NCBI RefSeq assembly: GCF_945859705.1
Contig: NC_079134.1
Location: forward strand, 122,698,620-122,762,619
Reading direction: 5' to 3'
DNA length: 64,000 nucleotides
Source of the DNA: Episyrphus balteatus
Taxonomy: Eukaryota > Arthropoda > Insecta > Diptera > Syrphidae
Position numbers and translations under genes: made by a program. The notes under the pieces were generated by a model. It had not been told where the DNA came from, made no database searches, and saw nothing but the letters and a program-made list of their open reading frames with translations. This document shows, in pieces, positions 11,091 to 23,920 of the stretch; position 1 is the stretch's first letter, and each line of letters starts with the position of its first letter.

Positions 11091-11874
11091 AGAAACTACT
11101 CATCGTAGGAGGCTAAAATTTTGTGAGATGTTTGGTTTTGACCAGCTCAACAAATGTAGCGAGTTTGAAATTTCTAACATCTTTGGTGTGGAAGTTAGAG
11201 GGGGGTCGAAAATGGCCTGAGTTGTTTCCTGTAAATAAGGGTGTAGTGCCATAGTTGCTAGAGAGCTTGGCTAGGCACTACCGTGCCCCTTGATTAGTTT
11301 TTTTTCTCAAACATGGACAATGGACATAAATGTGACATTGTCCCTAAGACATGAAACATTTCGATAGGTTTCCTTATAAATTAATGAACTCCTTTATTTA
11401 TTGGTTACTTATTTTAATGACTTAAAATTATTATTCTATTCGACCAGTAGGCTCTTTGAATTTATGAATCTTTCAACAACTTTCTTAAAAATAAAAAAAA
11501 ACTGACAGTATGCTATTAAAATTTAATGACACCATTATACTGTCATGGTGTAAATATTTGAAAATTATATCATAATTATAAGAATATATAGAAATTGGTC
11601 ATTATTTTCTGACCATTTCGTGTGTGGTATAAATGAATTAATTGTACCAATTCATTTAATGGATGGAATAACTTATTCCTTGAGACTCATTAAGTGAAAA
11701 AGGACTTTAGTATTGTAATTAAGTTGATCGATTTATTTATTAAATTTATTCTGTATGTTGTTTTAAGGACATTGTACATAATTTGGATTTAATGTGTCAT
11801 TTCTCCAAGGCAATTCAATAAAAAATATCCTGACTCCTGATGCATTTTTTTTTTTTCATTTCTTTTATTTATAG
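11091..11874. other. Intron or upstream sequence of the transporter gene
   Basis: No coding exon is recognisable here. If the transporter has its usual N-terminal half, this stretch is intron leading to the exon at 11875. The last 60 bases are T-rich, as expected of a polypyrimidine tract. Confidence 0.5.
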
Positions 11875-14800
11875 CGTTTATGTGTCATCACAATACATTC
11901 CTTGTATATCAATCGATGAGGAATGCTTCGTTAGAACGATGGGAAAAAGTGACGCACATTTCTATTGGATTCGCATGGACGGTGGCAGCTTTATTTGGTA
12001 TCGCAGGATATTCAACATTCCGTGCGTTATCACAAGGTAAGTGGTTTTTATTCTTTTTTCTTTTTTTTTCATTAGTCCACTAAAGTAAGCTTTTATTGAC
12101 GTAAATAAAAAAAAATGCTTTTAGGATAAAAGGGGATTAAGGGATGGTGTCCGTCCACGATATTTTCAATAGTATCGATTAAGTTTTTATTAAATTAAAG
12201 CCCGAAAATCATTAATATCTTATTACACTCACATGTATATATGGAACTTTTTGATTATAATAAGTGATAAAAGCATTTACTATATAGTAATTATGTAGAT
12301 GAGGAATTTTGTGGTAAAATCCTCAATAAATTACCTTAAGTACACGTATATAGTAGGTATGGCAGGGGAACAAAAGTTAGATTACAGATTACATTGATTT
12401 TTTGGGAGCTTCTGGCTTAATTGTAAGCATTGAATAAAATTAATTATACACCATGACACCAGGAAAAAAAACCGCTATGAATGAGAATTGGCACCATAGT
12501 TGCCTTGGAAGATTGTGTATTCGATAGCCTAAAAAATCCCTGAAAAAGGACTTTTTGGTTATTAAGTAACCAAAACTATAATAAATATGCTGCCTATATT
12601 TTATGTATTTTTAATTGTTTTGTGTTAAATTTGTTTTTGAAGTATTTGAAAATTAACAGAATTTAAGAAGCTGAAGAAATTTTAAATTTTTGATACTTAT
12701 TTGAAAGGATTATGTTTTTCTGTTTATATGTTAACACTGACGACAAATACGATGAAGCTCTTGTTAAATTATCGAGTGCAAATGTTATTTATTTATTGGC
12801 ACCTAGGTCTAAGTTTGTAATTCACATTATTTGCACGTTGTTCAAATACACTGTGGCGTATACGTACTATTTTTTGTCCTGAACTTGCCGCCATGAAGCC
12901 TCAATTTGCCGCATTCTCTTATCTCTGTCGTTTACATTTTTTGGCCCAAATTTGTTTAACCTTACGTCATCGCTCCGACTACAACTTGTCGCTTCAACTC
13001 GTCACATCGATTTGTCGCCACCTTTAATCTTAAAAAAACTTGTCCCCTCTTCTTGTTAAGTTTAAGTTTAAGTTTAAAATTGTTATTTAAAATTTTCAAC
13101 ACTAAATAAAAAAAAAACAATCTAAAATAATTTGTAAGAAGAAAATCATCTACATCCTCTCATTGCACTAGGTACTATTTCTTTCGTTTTCTATTTAAGA
13201 TTATGAGTTTTAAATTATTTATTAAATTTAGTTTATAACTTCTTAAATTTTCATTTTGAAGGCATTTTAATAACACCCACTAGCTAGATATTCATCTTTA
13301 AAAAGTCATGTACCGTTAAACTTTCTGAAATTCGTATATTATTTGACTTCCTTTTCATCTACAGCGCATCCTTATTTCTCATATTAAAAGAAAGGGAAAA
13401 CTTTTTGCAAGCAAATTTCTAAAATTAATTCGAAATTTTCCAAGGCAAATAGCAAAAACATAGCTATAGACAGACATACATATTAGTCTACATAAGATCC
13501 GACAACCGACAAGAACTAGTTTCACAGAGAAACAAAATTTTCTCATGAATAGTTTTTTTTTTTTCTTAAATAGGAAGATAAGCACGATGTGTTGTTGTTG
13601 TATTTTATGTTATTGTTATATGAATATATAATTATTTGAATATACACTGCACGTCTCTTAAATAGAAACTAGGATTTCGAAAACGATCAGAATCATTTGG
13701 ATATGCCCAACTTTCAAACAGATTTTGAAATCATTAATTTCATTCATTTCATTCATTTCATTCATTTCATTCATTTCATTCATTTCATTCATTTCATTCA
13801 TTTCATTCATTTCATTCATTTCATTCATTTCATTCATTTCATTCATTTCATTCATTTCATTCATTTCATTCATTTCATTCATTTCATTCATTTCATTCAT
13901 TTCATTCATTTCATTCATTTCATTCATTTCATTCATTTCATTCATTTCATTCATTTCATTCATTTCATTCATTTCATTCATTTCATTCATTTCATTCATT
14001 TCATTCATTTCATTCATTTCATTCATTTCATTCATTTCATTCATTTCATTCATTTCATTCATTTCATTCATTTCATTCATTTCATTCATTTCATTCATTT
14101 CATTCATTTCATTCATTTCATTCATTTCATTCATTTCATTCATTTCATTCATTTCATTCATTTCATTCATTTCATTCATTTCATTCATTTCATTCATTTC
14201 ATTCATTTCATTCATTTCATTCATTTCATTCATTTCATTCATTTCATTCATTTCATTCATTTCATTAATTTCATTCATTTCATTCATTTCATTCATTTCA
14301 TTCATTTCATTCATTTCATTCATTTCATTCATTTCATTCATTTCATTCATTTCATTCATTTCATTCATTTCATTCATTTCATTCATTTCATTCATTTCAT
14401 TCATTTCATTCATTTCATTCATTTCATTCATTTCATTCATTTCATTCATTTCATTCATTTCATTCATTTCATTCATTTCATTCATTTCATTCATTTCATT
14501 CATTTCATTCATTTCATTCATTTCATTCATTTCATTCATTTCATTCATTTCATTCATTTCATTCATTTCATTCATTTCATTCATTTCATTCATTTCATTC
14601 ATTTCATTCATTTCATTCATTTCATTCATTTCATTCATTTCATTCATTTCATTCATTTCATTCATTTCATTCATTTCATTCATTTCATTCATTTCATTCA
14701 TTTCATTCATTTCATTCATTTCATTCATTTCATTCATTTCATTCATTTCATTCATTTCATTCATTTCATTCATTTCATTCATTTCATTCATTTCATTCAT

Positions 14801-16274
14801 TTCATTCATTTCATTCATTTCATTCATTTCATTCATTTCATTCATTTCATTCATTTCATTCATTTCATTCATTTCATTCATTTCATTCATTTCATTCATT
14901 TCATTCATTTCATTCATTTCATTCATTTCATTCATTTCATTCATTTCATTCATTTCATTCATTTCATTCATTTCATTCATTTCATTCATTTCATTCATTT
15001 CATTCATTTCATTCATTTCATTCATTTCATTCATTTCATTCATTTCATTCATTTCATTCATTTCATTCATTTCATTCATTTCATTCATTTCATTCATTTC
15101 ATTCATTTCATTCATTTCATTCATTTCATTCATTTCATTCATTTCATTCATTTCATTCATTTCATTCATTTCATTCATTTCATTCATTTCATTCATTTCA
15201 TTCATTTCATTCATTTCATTCATTTCATTCATTTCATTCATTTCATTCATTTCATTCATTTCATTCATTTCATTCATTTCATTCATTTCATTCATTTCAT
15301 TCATTTCATTCATTTCATTCATTTCATTCATTTCATTCATTTCATTCATTTCATTCATTTCATTCATTTCATTCATTTCATTCATTTCTTTCTTGTACCT
15401 ATTCAAATGATTCGCAGTGTATGAAAACATTTAATTATTTTATAGATATGCCTTAAGATTGAGTTGGAACATTTGAAGCATGTAAATTAACCCTTGTTTC
15501 GTATTTGTATTTAAATGATTTACAGGAGATCTTCTCGAAAACTACTGCTGGAATGATGACTTAATGAATTTCTCAAGGATATTGTTCTCCATATCCATCT
15601 TATTAACATTTCCCATTGAATGCTTTGTCTCAAGAGAGGTTAGTTTAGGTTTTATTTGGTATTTTATTTTGTCAAAGATAAATTTATAATAATTCACGTT
15701 TTACCTTAAATCAGTGGAACATTTTATTTAAAAAGGAATCATTTTGTTTTTTAAGATTGTCAAAACCATCGTTCACAAATTTATTTTGAAAGAAAATGTT
15801 GAAGCCCCACACGATCAGGATCCAAGTCTTGAGAAAGGCACTGAAACAGATGAGTACTCAACTATAATAACTCTGGCCATCGTGTTTACAGCTTTTGTAA
15901 TATCACCACTAACAGATTGCTTAGGTTCAGTATTGGAATTGAATGTAAGTTTTTTAATTTAGTTTTCAAATCTAAGCTTCTTTTTAAAATGCTTCATTCT
16001 TATATTAAAGGGTCTTCTGGCAGCAATACCATTAGCCTATATTCTACCGGGACTAGCATACATTCAAATGGAACCCCATTCTCTGTTTAGTCGAGAAAAA
16101 CTTCCTGCCGTTGGTCTTGTTGTTTTTGGAGCAATTGTAACCATTGTTGGAGCAGCTGTTTTGCTGCCAAGTATCCTTGGAGATTGTCGTTCGGATATTG
16201 TTTTAGGTTATTGCAAACAGGAATATGATTCAGAGAATACGACTACCATTACAACGACCAAACGTCCAATCTAA
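11875..16274 (+). CDS. SLC38A11: SLC38A11-like amino-acid transporter, C-terminal half (4 exons)
   Basis: This is the 3' part of a membrane amino-acid transporter of the AAAP/SLC38 family. Exons are 11875-12036, 15526-15638, 15756-15944 and 16011-16274. All introns are GT-AG and the frame is continuous across every junction. Together the exons encode about 240 residues. The opening FMCHHNTFLVYQSM is the family's conserved CHHN segment. Hydrophobic segments follow in the order expected for the last membrane helices: HISIGFAWTVAALFGIAGY, RILFSISILLTFPIECF, IITLAIVFTAFVISPL, GLLAAIPLAYILPGLAYI and LVVFGAIVTIVGAAVLL. The first exon begins in mid-codon after a clear acceptor. The N-terminal helices were not found in 1-11.8 kb and are probably to the left of the window. 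The first visible intron is 3.5 kb and contains the 9-bp satellite. The substrate is unknown. Confidence 0.85.
12037..13731 (+). other. Intron sequence of the transporter gene
   Basis: This is the AT-rich left part of the 3.5-kb intron. No open frame of interest was found. A short direct repeat (TTAAGTTTAAGTTTAAGTTT) lies near 13058-13077. Confidence 0.6.
13732..15388. repeat. Nine-bp satellite (CATTCATTT)n, about 184 copies
   Basis: An uninterrupted array of CATTCATTT runs for about 1.66 kb inside the transporter intron. Apart from the edges, I saw one substitution (CATTAATTT, the A at 14267); the first unit, at 13732-13740, has the same change. Because the period is a multiple of three and the unit has no stop, three plus-strand frames and one minus-strand frame stay open for more than 500 codons. 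They would encode only HFI, ISF or MNE tripeptides. This is a consequence of the repeat and not evidence of a gene. The homogeneity implies very recent expansion, or an assembly estimate of the copy number. Confidence 0.97.
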
Positions 16275-17614
16275 GGCCAAATATGATATTAATTAATAAT
16301 ATAATTATATTTATCTAATGTATAGGTAAAAAAAAGGTATCAGATGTTAAGAAGCGATGTGTGTATTATACAAAACAAAACAAAAATGCATTTAAGTCCC
16401 ACATTACACTATCCATAAATAGGCATGGTGTAACGTAGTGTGTTAGAGTTTAGACATTAGGATCAAAACAAGATTATAGAGGAAAACAAACAAAACAAGG
16501 CACCAAGTTCAGAAATTTATATATGGTTTTATTTTTAGAAGATGCACTTATTTATTTTAGATTTTACTAGAGTATACCAAATAGAATATATTAAGAGATA
16601 ATGATTGTATTTTTTTTGAAAAAGAAAGAAAGAAAGAGATATATTGCTACCGTGGACTTTCAAATTGTACTACTTTACCATTTTTTTTGAAAGGTTTAAC
16701 TTTGAAAAAAAAAAAAATACAAACATTTTTGTAGGAAAGGAAAAAATGATTGAATTGACCTAAACTGTTCTTTGAAATATCAAATTGTAAATTGAAATTG
16801 TACGACTTTGGTGAATGTCCAAAATCTTACACTCAAATTGTCGGCTTAGGGTTATCTGTTTTCTATTTTTCCAAACTATAATTTTGAGGAGAAAAACAAA
16901 AATCGATTAAAAATTGACAGCTAGAATTTTTGCAATTCCTAACGGTAAAAATTCCGATGTCAGACTAGTTTTAAATTTGGTAATGACCGAGATTGTTGCA
17001 ATTATAACGAGTAAATCTTTTTCAGACTCAAACAATCCCTGATACAATGCAAAAATTTTGATTCAATAACACATAATAAGAAACAAAACAATAATAAGTT
17101 AATCCATTAAGATAAACATAGCCCAACTAACATTTCAGCTTTGATAAATGTATTACCGAATCTACAATTCAGCTTCTGTTAAACTTTAGTAAGGTTTTCG
17201 GGCATGGGAAAAGGAGAACGTTACACAATGTACTTATAAGGTCTATAAGAAGCTAAACGAAGCTATACCAAAACTCTACCGAAGCTTTTAGATTTGACAG
17301 ATAGTTCCGGAAGAGTTTGTATAGCTCTTTAGTACAAGTCTTATCGAAATTATAGAAATTTGCTATTTAAATTGGTTTTGATTTGATTTTTCATCCTGAA
17401 TTTAATCTTTTAATATATAATATTCTATTAATTTTTAGTATACATACAATGTATTGATAATAATTTTAAAAGTATATCATTTATTTTGCCTCAACCAGGA
17501 ATCGAACTTCGTATCTGCTTTTCGGTTGTCCACCAAAAATTCCAAAATTTTATTTAAAAAAAAATTTTTTTTTTAATCTTTAATTAATTTAATTTAATCG
17601 TGGTTTCATCCTAA
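16275..17614 (+). other. Probable 3' UTR and downstream sequence of the transporter
   Basis: The stop codon at 16272-16274 is followed by AT-rich sequence with no further coding exon. I could not assign a single polyadenylation signal with confidence. A (GAAA)n tract lies near 16620-16636. Confidence 0.45.
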
Positions 17615-17810
17615 TACAGACAGACTAGCGGGACCCACATTTTCTGCATTCTCTATCATCTGTCATGTCTGATTGTTATCTCAATTTTAACTTGCGATAT
17701 AGGTACTATCAAGTTATGCATTTGTAAAAATAGAAGTTGAGATAAATTTTCCATGATATTACGATGATAGAGAACGCAGAAAAAGTGGGTCCCGAAATCT
17801 GGTTGTTCGT
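17615..17810. repeat. Hairpin repeat with GGGACCCAC arms
   Basis: GCGGGACCCACATTTTCTGC near 17629 pairs with GCAGAAAAAGTGGGTCCCG near 17775, and CATTCTCTATCATC pairs with GATGATAGAGAACG. A further palindromic pair (ATCTCAATTTTAACTT, AAGTTGAGAT) lies in the loop. It is probably a MITE. Confidence 0.6.
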
Positions 17811-20142
17811 CTGTCAGTCGACCAGGATGTCTGTCGGTCTGTACAGAGGGGCTAATTTTTTTTGGACCTAAAATAACGGTACCTGTCATATACCAATTTT
17901 TTAAAAGTTTAATTTTCTCGAAAACGACTTCTACAATTTTTATTAAAATAAAAAGTATTAGTTTTTAAATAAGGTCTATCTTTCAATGAAAAAAGTTTTT
18001 TTTTTCAAAAATTCTTATTAACGGTAACTCCCATAATATAAATCGAAAACAAAATTTTGCAAAAAAAAAAAAAAAAAATACTTTTGGATTTTTAAAATCA
18101 TTTTGAAATTAATTTTTTTTTTAAATTAAAATTTTCTAAAACATGACATTGAATTATTTTGAAATTTTGGTTTTACGTGTTGATTCAAATATCATACCAA
18201 ATTTATTTTTAAATTTTTGTTTCAAAAAATTATTTATACATAAGTATTACTTTTTAAAAAAAACCGCTCTAATGATTTTGAAATATTTTTTTTCTAATAA
18301 TGCATCTTTATAAAAGAGAAATTTAACTGCATACTTCTTTCGGAGCTCAATTTCGTTTAAAGAGTTGTTTTAAGTTTTTTTTATACACCAAATCTGTATT
18401 TAAAAAGTTTTTAGTTCTAAGAGCAAGTTCGTGCTACCCAGTCGTGCATTTTATTTTTTTTTAAGGAGGCATAACTTGATATGTAGTATAATCGCAAATA
18501 TAAAATGTGCATTAAAACTTTAACATAGTAATGTGGAGTTGGCCAGGACCAGGATGCTTTAAATTTTGGCTTTATAAGTTGTGTTTAGTTTCTTACAGTA
18601 TCTACCTTTTGTCCACGGTAGCAAAAATATAAACAAGAGAAAGTTCAATGAAGAGCATAATGTGATAACTATTAAGACTCGCTTGTAAAACTTAAATGTA
18701 TGTCATGAAAAGTAGATTGTCCATCGCTTTTATTGTGTTTTTAGAAAAAAAAAAGAAATAAAAACATCTACGTCGTCCTCTGCAGTGAGCTCTTTCATTG
18801 TATCTCAAAAGTAAATTGATATTATTTTAAAAATTAGTAAAAAAAAAAAAAAACAATTTTTAGATCCATACAGGAATTTAATGTTTTATACACGCAACTT
18901 TTCAAACTGCACAATCCTATATTTCTATACTATACCTACTTTTTGAAAATTCTATTGAGCATAAAAGTAATCAATCACATGAAACAAGTTGTATTTTATA
19001 CAAAAAAAAATAATACAAAAAAAAAAACAAACAAACCAAAAAAAATTAAAAAAAAAACTACAATTAAAAATAAATTAGGGAATTTAAACCAGTATGTTAA
19101 TTATAATACAACAGCAAAAAATAAAAAAAATATACTATTTAGGGAAAAAAAAGCCACAACATACTTGAAATGTTAACTACATATATTGTTTTAAAATTAT
19201 TTTTATGCTTTGCGAGTTTGTGCTACAAATTAATATACAATATGCTAAAAATAAATGAACAAAAAATAAATAAGAAATATAATTAAACTATAAACTAAGA
19301 CTACAAACGAAACAATGAACCAATCAAACTAATGATATTAAATAAAACTTAAACATAGTGGCATTTTAATTTTATACTCAAAAAAATACAGAAAAAGAGA
19401 AGTATTATTATTATTTAAATAAAAAATAAAAAAAAAAATAACATTAAATGTTAAAAGTAAAAATATTTAAAAAAATAAATCTCACTATTTACAATATCCA
19501 TTTAGATTAAATTATGTGTAAATTAAATGGTAAAAATAAACAGATGTTACATAGTTGATAATATTGATTTAAAACAAAAAAAAAAATAAATCATTGTTAA
19601 GTTTGTCTCACGAAGAATACAAAATAATAAAAAAAAATAGAAAACAAAATGTTGATTCCTATGAAATAAAATTAAATTGTTTGTTTATTATAATATTATT
19701 ATATGGGTACCTGTTTCATTATATAAAATGCTAACTAAATGTTAAATGTAAATAAAATAGTTTAACTGTTATATTTTATAGTAAAAATATATATTCAAAC
19801 CCAGCGAGTTGATAGTTCTTATATACATAATATTCTTTTTGCTCAAAATGGTAAATATTTATTTTAATCAATTTCATGAAGAAGAATTAATACCTTCTAT
19901 TTTTATTTAAATGTAAACATTTTTCGTCGTCATTTAACCAAAACTAAATTAACCAATTTGTATTTTTTAAAATAAATAAGAACATTAGAACAAAAAAAAA
20001 TACATTAATTGGTGTAAGATGAGGTGTCAAATCAAGTTTTTCCTTAATGACGACGATTCCATAAAAATACCTTATCTTATCTAGCGAAAATCTTATGCTT
20101 CATCTAATATCAAAAATCAAACACCTTAAAATTGTTTAATTT
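17811..20142. other. AT-rich region, no gene recognised
   Basis: Long A and T runs dominate (for example near 18000-18120 and 18943-19450). Short open frames here are Lys/Asn-rich products of base composition. I found no RNA gene or splice structure. Confidence 0.5.
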
Positions 20143-21533
20143 GTATTAGTCCAGTAATTTTAGGTTTTATCTGCGGAAAAATTCCTACTGGGCTGAATTT
20201 TGGTATACAGCTTAATGACGGCTTTGTTATGAAGATGTGAAAAATCGACATTGATATCGTGTCCGCGTTAAGAGTTATAGGGGTCAAAAGGTCACAAAAA
20301 CTGGTTTTTCACGATTTTCAGCAAAACGGTAAGTCTTATCAAAAAATTTTCAATGCAAGAATTGTAGACCAGATTATTATATATAAAAAGTGTCATGACA
20401 CTTTTTTTCCTAAGACCCACCGTTTCTTAGGTATAACGATTCAAAAAGTTGAAGTTAGTTGTAATCGTCATAATCCTATTCCTGAAAAAAAAAACTCCTA
20501 GCTGAAAAGTTCCTGAAATTTCATTATTTTTTTAGCTTGAATTTCGTTCCTCAACTGTTAAGAATATGGGGAAACCAAAAAAAAATGGAAATTTTCGCCA
20601 TTTTTCCGATTGGGGCCCTTCTCCCGAAACTATTTCCCTGGGAATTTTTGTTTAGAATATGTCTGAAAATATACAGGGTGTGCAATAGAGAATGGACAAC
20701 CCTAAAACTGCTTATAGCTACACTTATGATTGTTCTAAAAACAGATAGAAAAAAGTTCTATCGCAACCAGTTCATAAAATATGGACTTTTTTTCGTTCAG
20801 TGTATTTTAAATTTTATCATCTTATGTTTTCGTTCACTACAACCACGAATGAATGAATTTTATTTATTTCTTTTTTTTATAATTTTCTACAATAATTGTA
20901 TGAGTACATAAACGCTTTAAAAACTGCAAAGCTATTGCACATTTTCGTAAAAAAAATTTTGAAATCTGTTTTTTGATGCAAAATGTAAAAAAAGTATTTT
21001 ATGAAAAATTTTAAACACCTGTGGTATAAAATAAATCTATAGAAACCTAGGTGGCCAACTTTCTTGAAAATATTCTGGTATAAGGAGAATATTTTTAAGA
21101 AAGATGGCCACCTAGGTTTCTATAGATTTATTTTATATCACAGGTGTTTAAAATTTTTCATAAAATACTTTTTTTACATTTTGCATCAAAAAACAGATTT
21201 CAAAATTTTTTTTACGAAAATGTGCAATAGCTATGAAATTTTTAAAGTGTTTATGTACTCATCCAATTATTATAGAAAATTATAAAAAAAGAAATAAATA
21301 AAATTCATTCATTCGTGGTTGTAGTGAACGAAAACATAAGATGATAAAATTTAAAATACACTGAAGTTTTTGTGACCTTTTGACCCCTATAACTCTTAAC
21401 GCGGACACGATATCAATGTCGATTTTTCACATCTTCATAACAAAGCCGTCATTAAGCTGTATACCAAAATTCAGCCCAGTAGGAATTTTTCCGCAGATTG
21501 GGCTTAAAAATGACTAAAATGACTGGGCTAATA
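20143..21533. repeat. Large foldback element
   Basis: The outer arms are 20143-20310 and about 21365-21533; both read inward from TATTAG(T/C)CCAGT and include CACGATATCAATGTCGA or its complement. The inner arms, about 20760-21065 and 21085-21360, pair almost perfectly and meet in a tight palindrome near 21070 (CACCTAGGTTTCTATAGATT and complement). About 450 bases near 20310-20760 have no partner, so one arm has gained or lost sequence. No transposase is encoded. The open frames at 20537-20911 and 21064-21285 are arm sequence. Confidence 0.75.
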
Positions 21534-23920
21534 CCAAATTTTTTATTTATAGATAATTATTTTATGTTCATTGAAACTAAATAAAATTGAGCTAAACAGA
21601 AAATAGTTAAATGCTTTACTATTTTCTTTTAAACATTTAAAAACTTTTTTTTAAGACTTTAATTTAGATATTTTTGTTTTAACTTTTATTTAATTAAAAA
21701 ATAAAAAGTCAAAATATTTAAACTATTTTATGAAAATATTTATCATTGAAAACATTGTTATGTCTAGACAAAAATTTATGAAAACTACATAATTGTAAAT
21801 ACTCAAAACGAAACAAACAACGTTTATTAATAAAAGAAACATAATATTAAGCAATAAAATAATGTTTTTTTATTTTTTAAAAGAACGGGTTAGAATATTC
21901 CTGCAGCGACTAAAAGAGTACAAACCTACATCAAGTTCAGAAATACCAAGTAATACCTAGTAACATTTGTGCATGCCGCACAGTGCGGCGATTGTATGGA
22001 GATGGTGGACAAAAATCAATTTTCCAAAAAGGAATTGATTTTGCAAAGAAAAATTGTTGTAGATGTAATAAAGAGAAATTCTAAAAAAATTGACGAAATT
22101 TTCAGGCCCCCTGCCACGCCCACTTTTGTATATGATTATTTATATCTAAAAAACGGCGTGCACCATTTGATTCAAATTAAGGAAATTTGATTCTCTAGAT
22201 GAGTGTAAAAATAAAAAAATAGTTTCGACCCTTTCCGCCCCTTGCCACGCCTACTTTTGTATATGATTGTTTATACCTTAAAAACGGTTTGCACCATTTG
22301 CACCAAATTTAGGAAATTTGATTACCTAGATGAGATGAGCTAAAAATATATAAAATAGTTTTGAATCTCTCCGCCCTCTGCCACGCCCACTTTAGTGGCT
22401 AAACGCTTGCAAATTTTGCCTTTTTCGTCTTTGACGACGCTTCTAAATGTAGTGTTTGTGTCTTCCTCTTCATCAAGAGGGGATACATTTTGCAGATAGG
22501 TTAAAATGCTATCAGGAAGTGTAAGTCTATTTTTAAGATTAGCTTCACGATGCTTCTCGACGAAAGCATGAACATCCTCGAGGTTTGAGTCAAAAAAAAC
22601 TTAATTTGTATTTTATATCATTTGATACAGAATAATTATTAACATATTCAATTCGTGATTTTTTATAAAAAAATCCATTTTTATAAATTTTTAAATTTTT
22701 TAAAGATTTGACCTTGTCCTAGAAATGTTGAAAATGTTTTAGGTTGGCAAAAATTAGCATGAAAACTTTACATTTCCGCAAAGTAAAATATTAATACAGT
22801 GTAACGACAATAAAAATGTTACTATACTTTGCTAAAAATAATTTATATACATAACGAAAATGGAAAAAAGTGTTAAAAAGCTGTTTTTTATGCATTTATG
22901 TCGAAATTTATCAATTTTTTTCTTAAAACACTGTATGTGGCAGTTGCTACTACTTAACTAATTCAAAATAAACTCAATATCTTCATCTTCTCCCCTGTTT
23001 TTGCTAAAACAAATCCACCTTTCAAAAAGTCGTTCATTTTTTCTGGTCCGACTTTGGCCTAAAAAAGTCAAATATTTTGAAGGTTAGCAAAAGTTAGTAA
23101 TGAAACTAAACGTGTTCTCAAAAAGCAATAACAACACAAGATAATGCCATAAATCACTGTGATACAATTTGCTACTACAACTTTGTAGGCTTAATTTAGA
23201 TGAAATTTTATGCCTTAAAAAGGAACTTTTTTCGATAATTCAATAAAATTCAAATTTATTTAAAAAATTAAATATAACTACTCATACAAGTTCTCAATGT
23301 ATCCATGATTATTATTCACAAATAAAAAAAATAAAAGTTTGGTACTTTTCTTACACGAACCAAATAAATGCACAAAAAAAAATCTCGATCTATCACAATG
23401 ACTAAAATTTTTTTCAGTGCTTTTGAAAGTCCCGCTAATCCCCCAAAATGAGCAAAACAAAATTAAAAACAGCCAAAAACAGTAATTTAACATATGCTTG
23501 ACCAGCTCCATAGCTTAGAAGATCAATATTGCATTTTGCTTTTTTTATTTTTGTCCACTAGTCAACGCACTGTGTGCCGGTCCCTGGGTTGGCACGACTG
23601 GAAATCATTGGTACTGGAGCTAGATTCATATATGTAGGTACTATTTTATATCTTAGTCGAGGGATATCTACTCAAAGAGCACAAATATTTACTTACTTAG
23701 GTATTTGTATAGTTTTGTTTTTAGAGGCTTTTGCATTTAGTTAAAAAAATACCATTAACCCTTATATGTCAAGAGGGTATATTTTAAAATTAGGAACGTG
23801 CAAGCAAGCACTCAGATTCCTTATTTTTACCTAAGATACTTATTTAAAGGACATGAATCACCAGGAATATAATAATTACAAATTAGAGGTCTTTTGTTGG
23901 GTAACCACACAATAGTTGTA
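21534..23920. other. AT-rich region with a short tandem repeat near 22.1-22.4 kb
   Basis: Three units of about 135 bp start near 22105, 22235 and 22372 with GCCCC(C/T)TGCCACGCC. The first two continue with CTTTTGTATATGATT and then a shared CACCATTTG segment; the third is cut short. The rest is AT-rich without a supported gene. Confidence 0.5.

Noticed and set aside
13658..15430. Open frames of 560-590 codons on both strands
   Set aside because: They are translations of the 9-bp satellite (tripeptide repeats) and have no start context, domain or splice support.
20537..20911. A 124-codon frame with a hydrophobic C-terminus
   Set aside because: It lies inside a foldback arm and its end is repeated in inverted form at 21270-21360.
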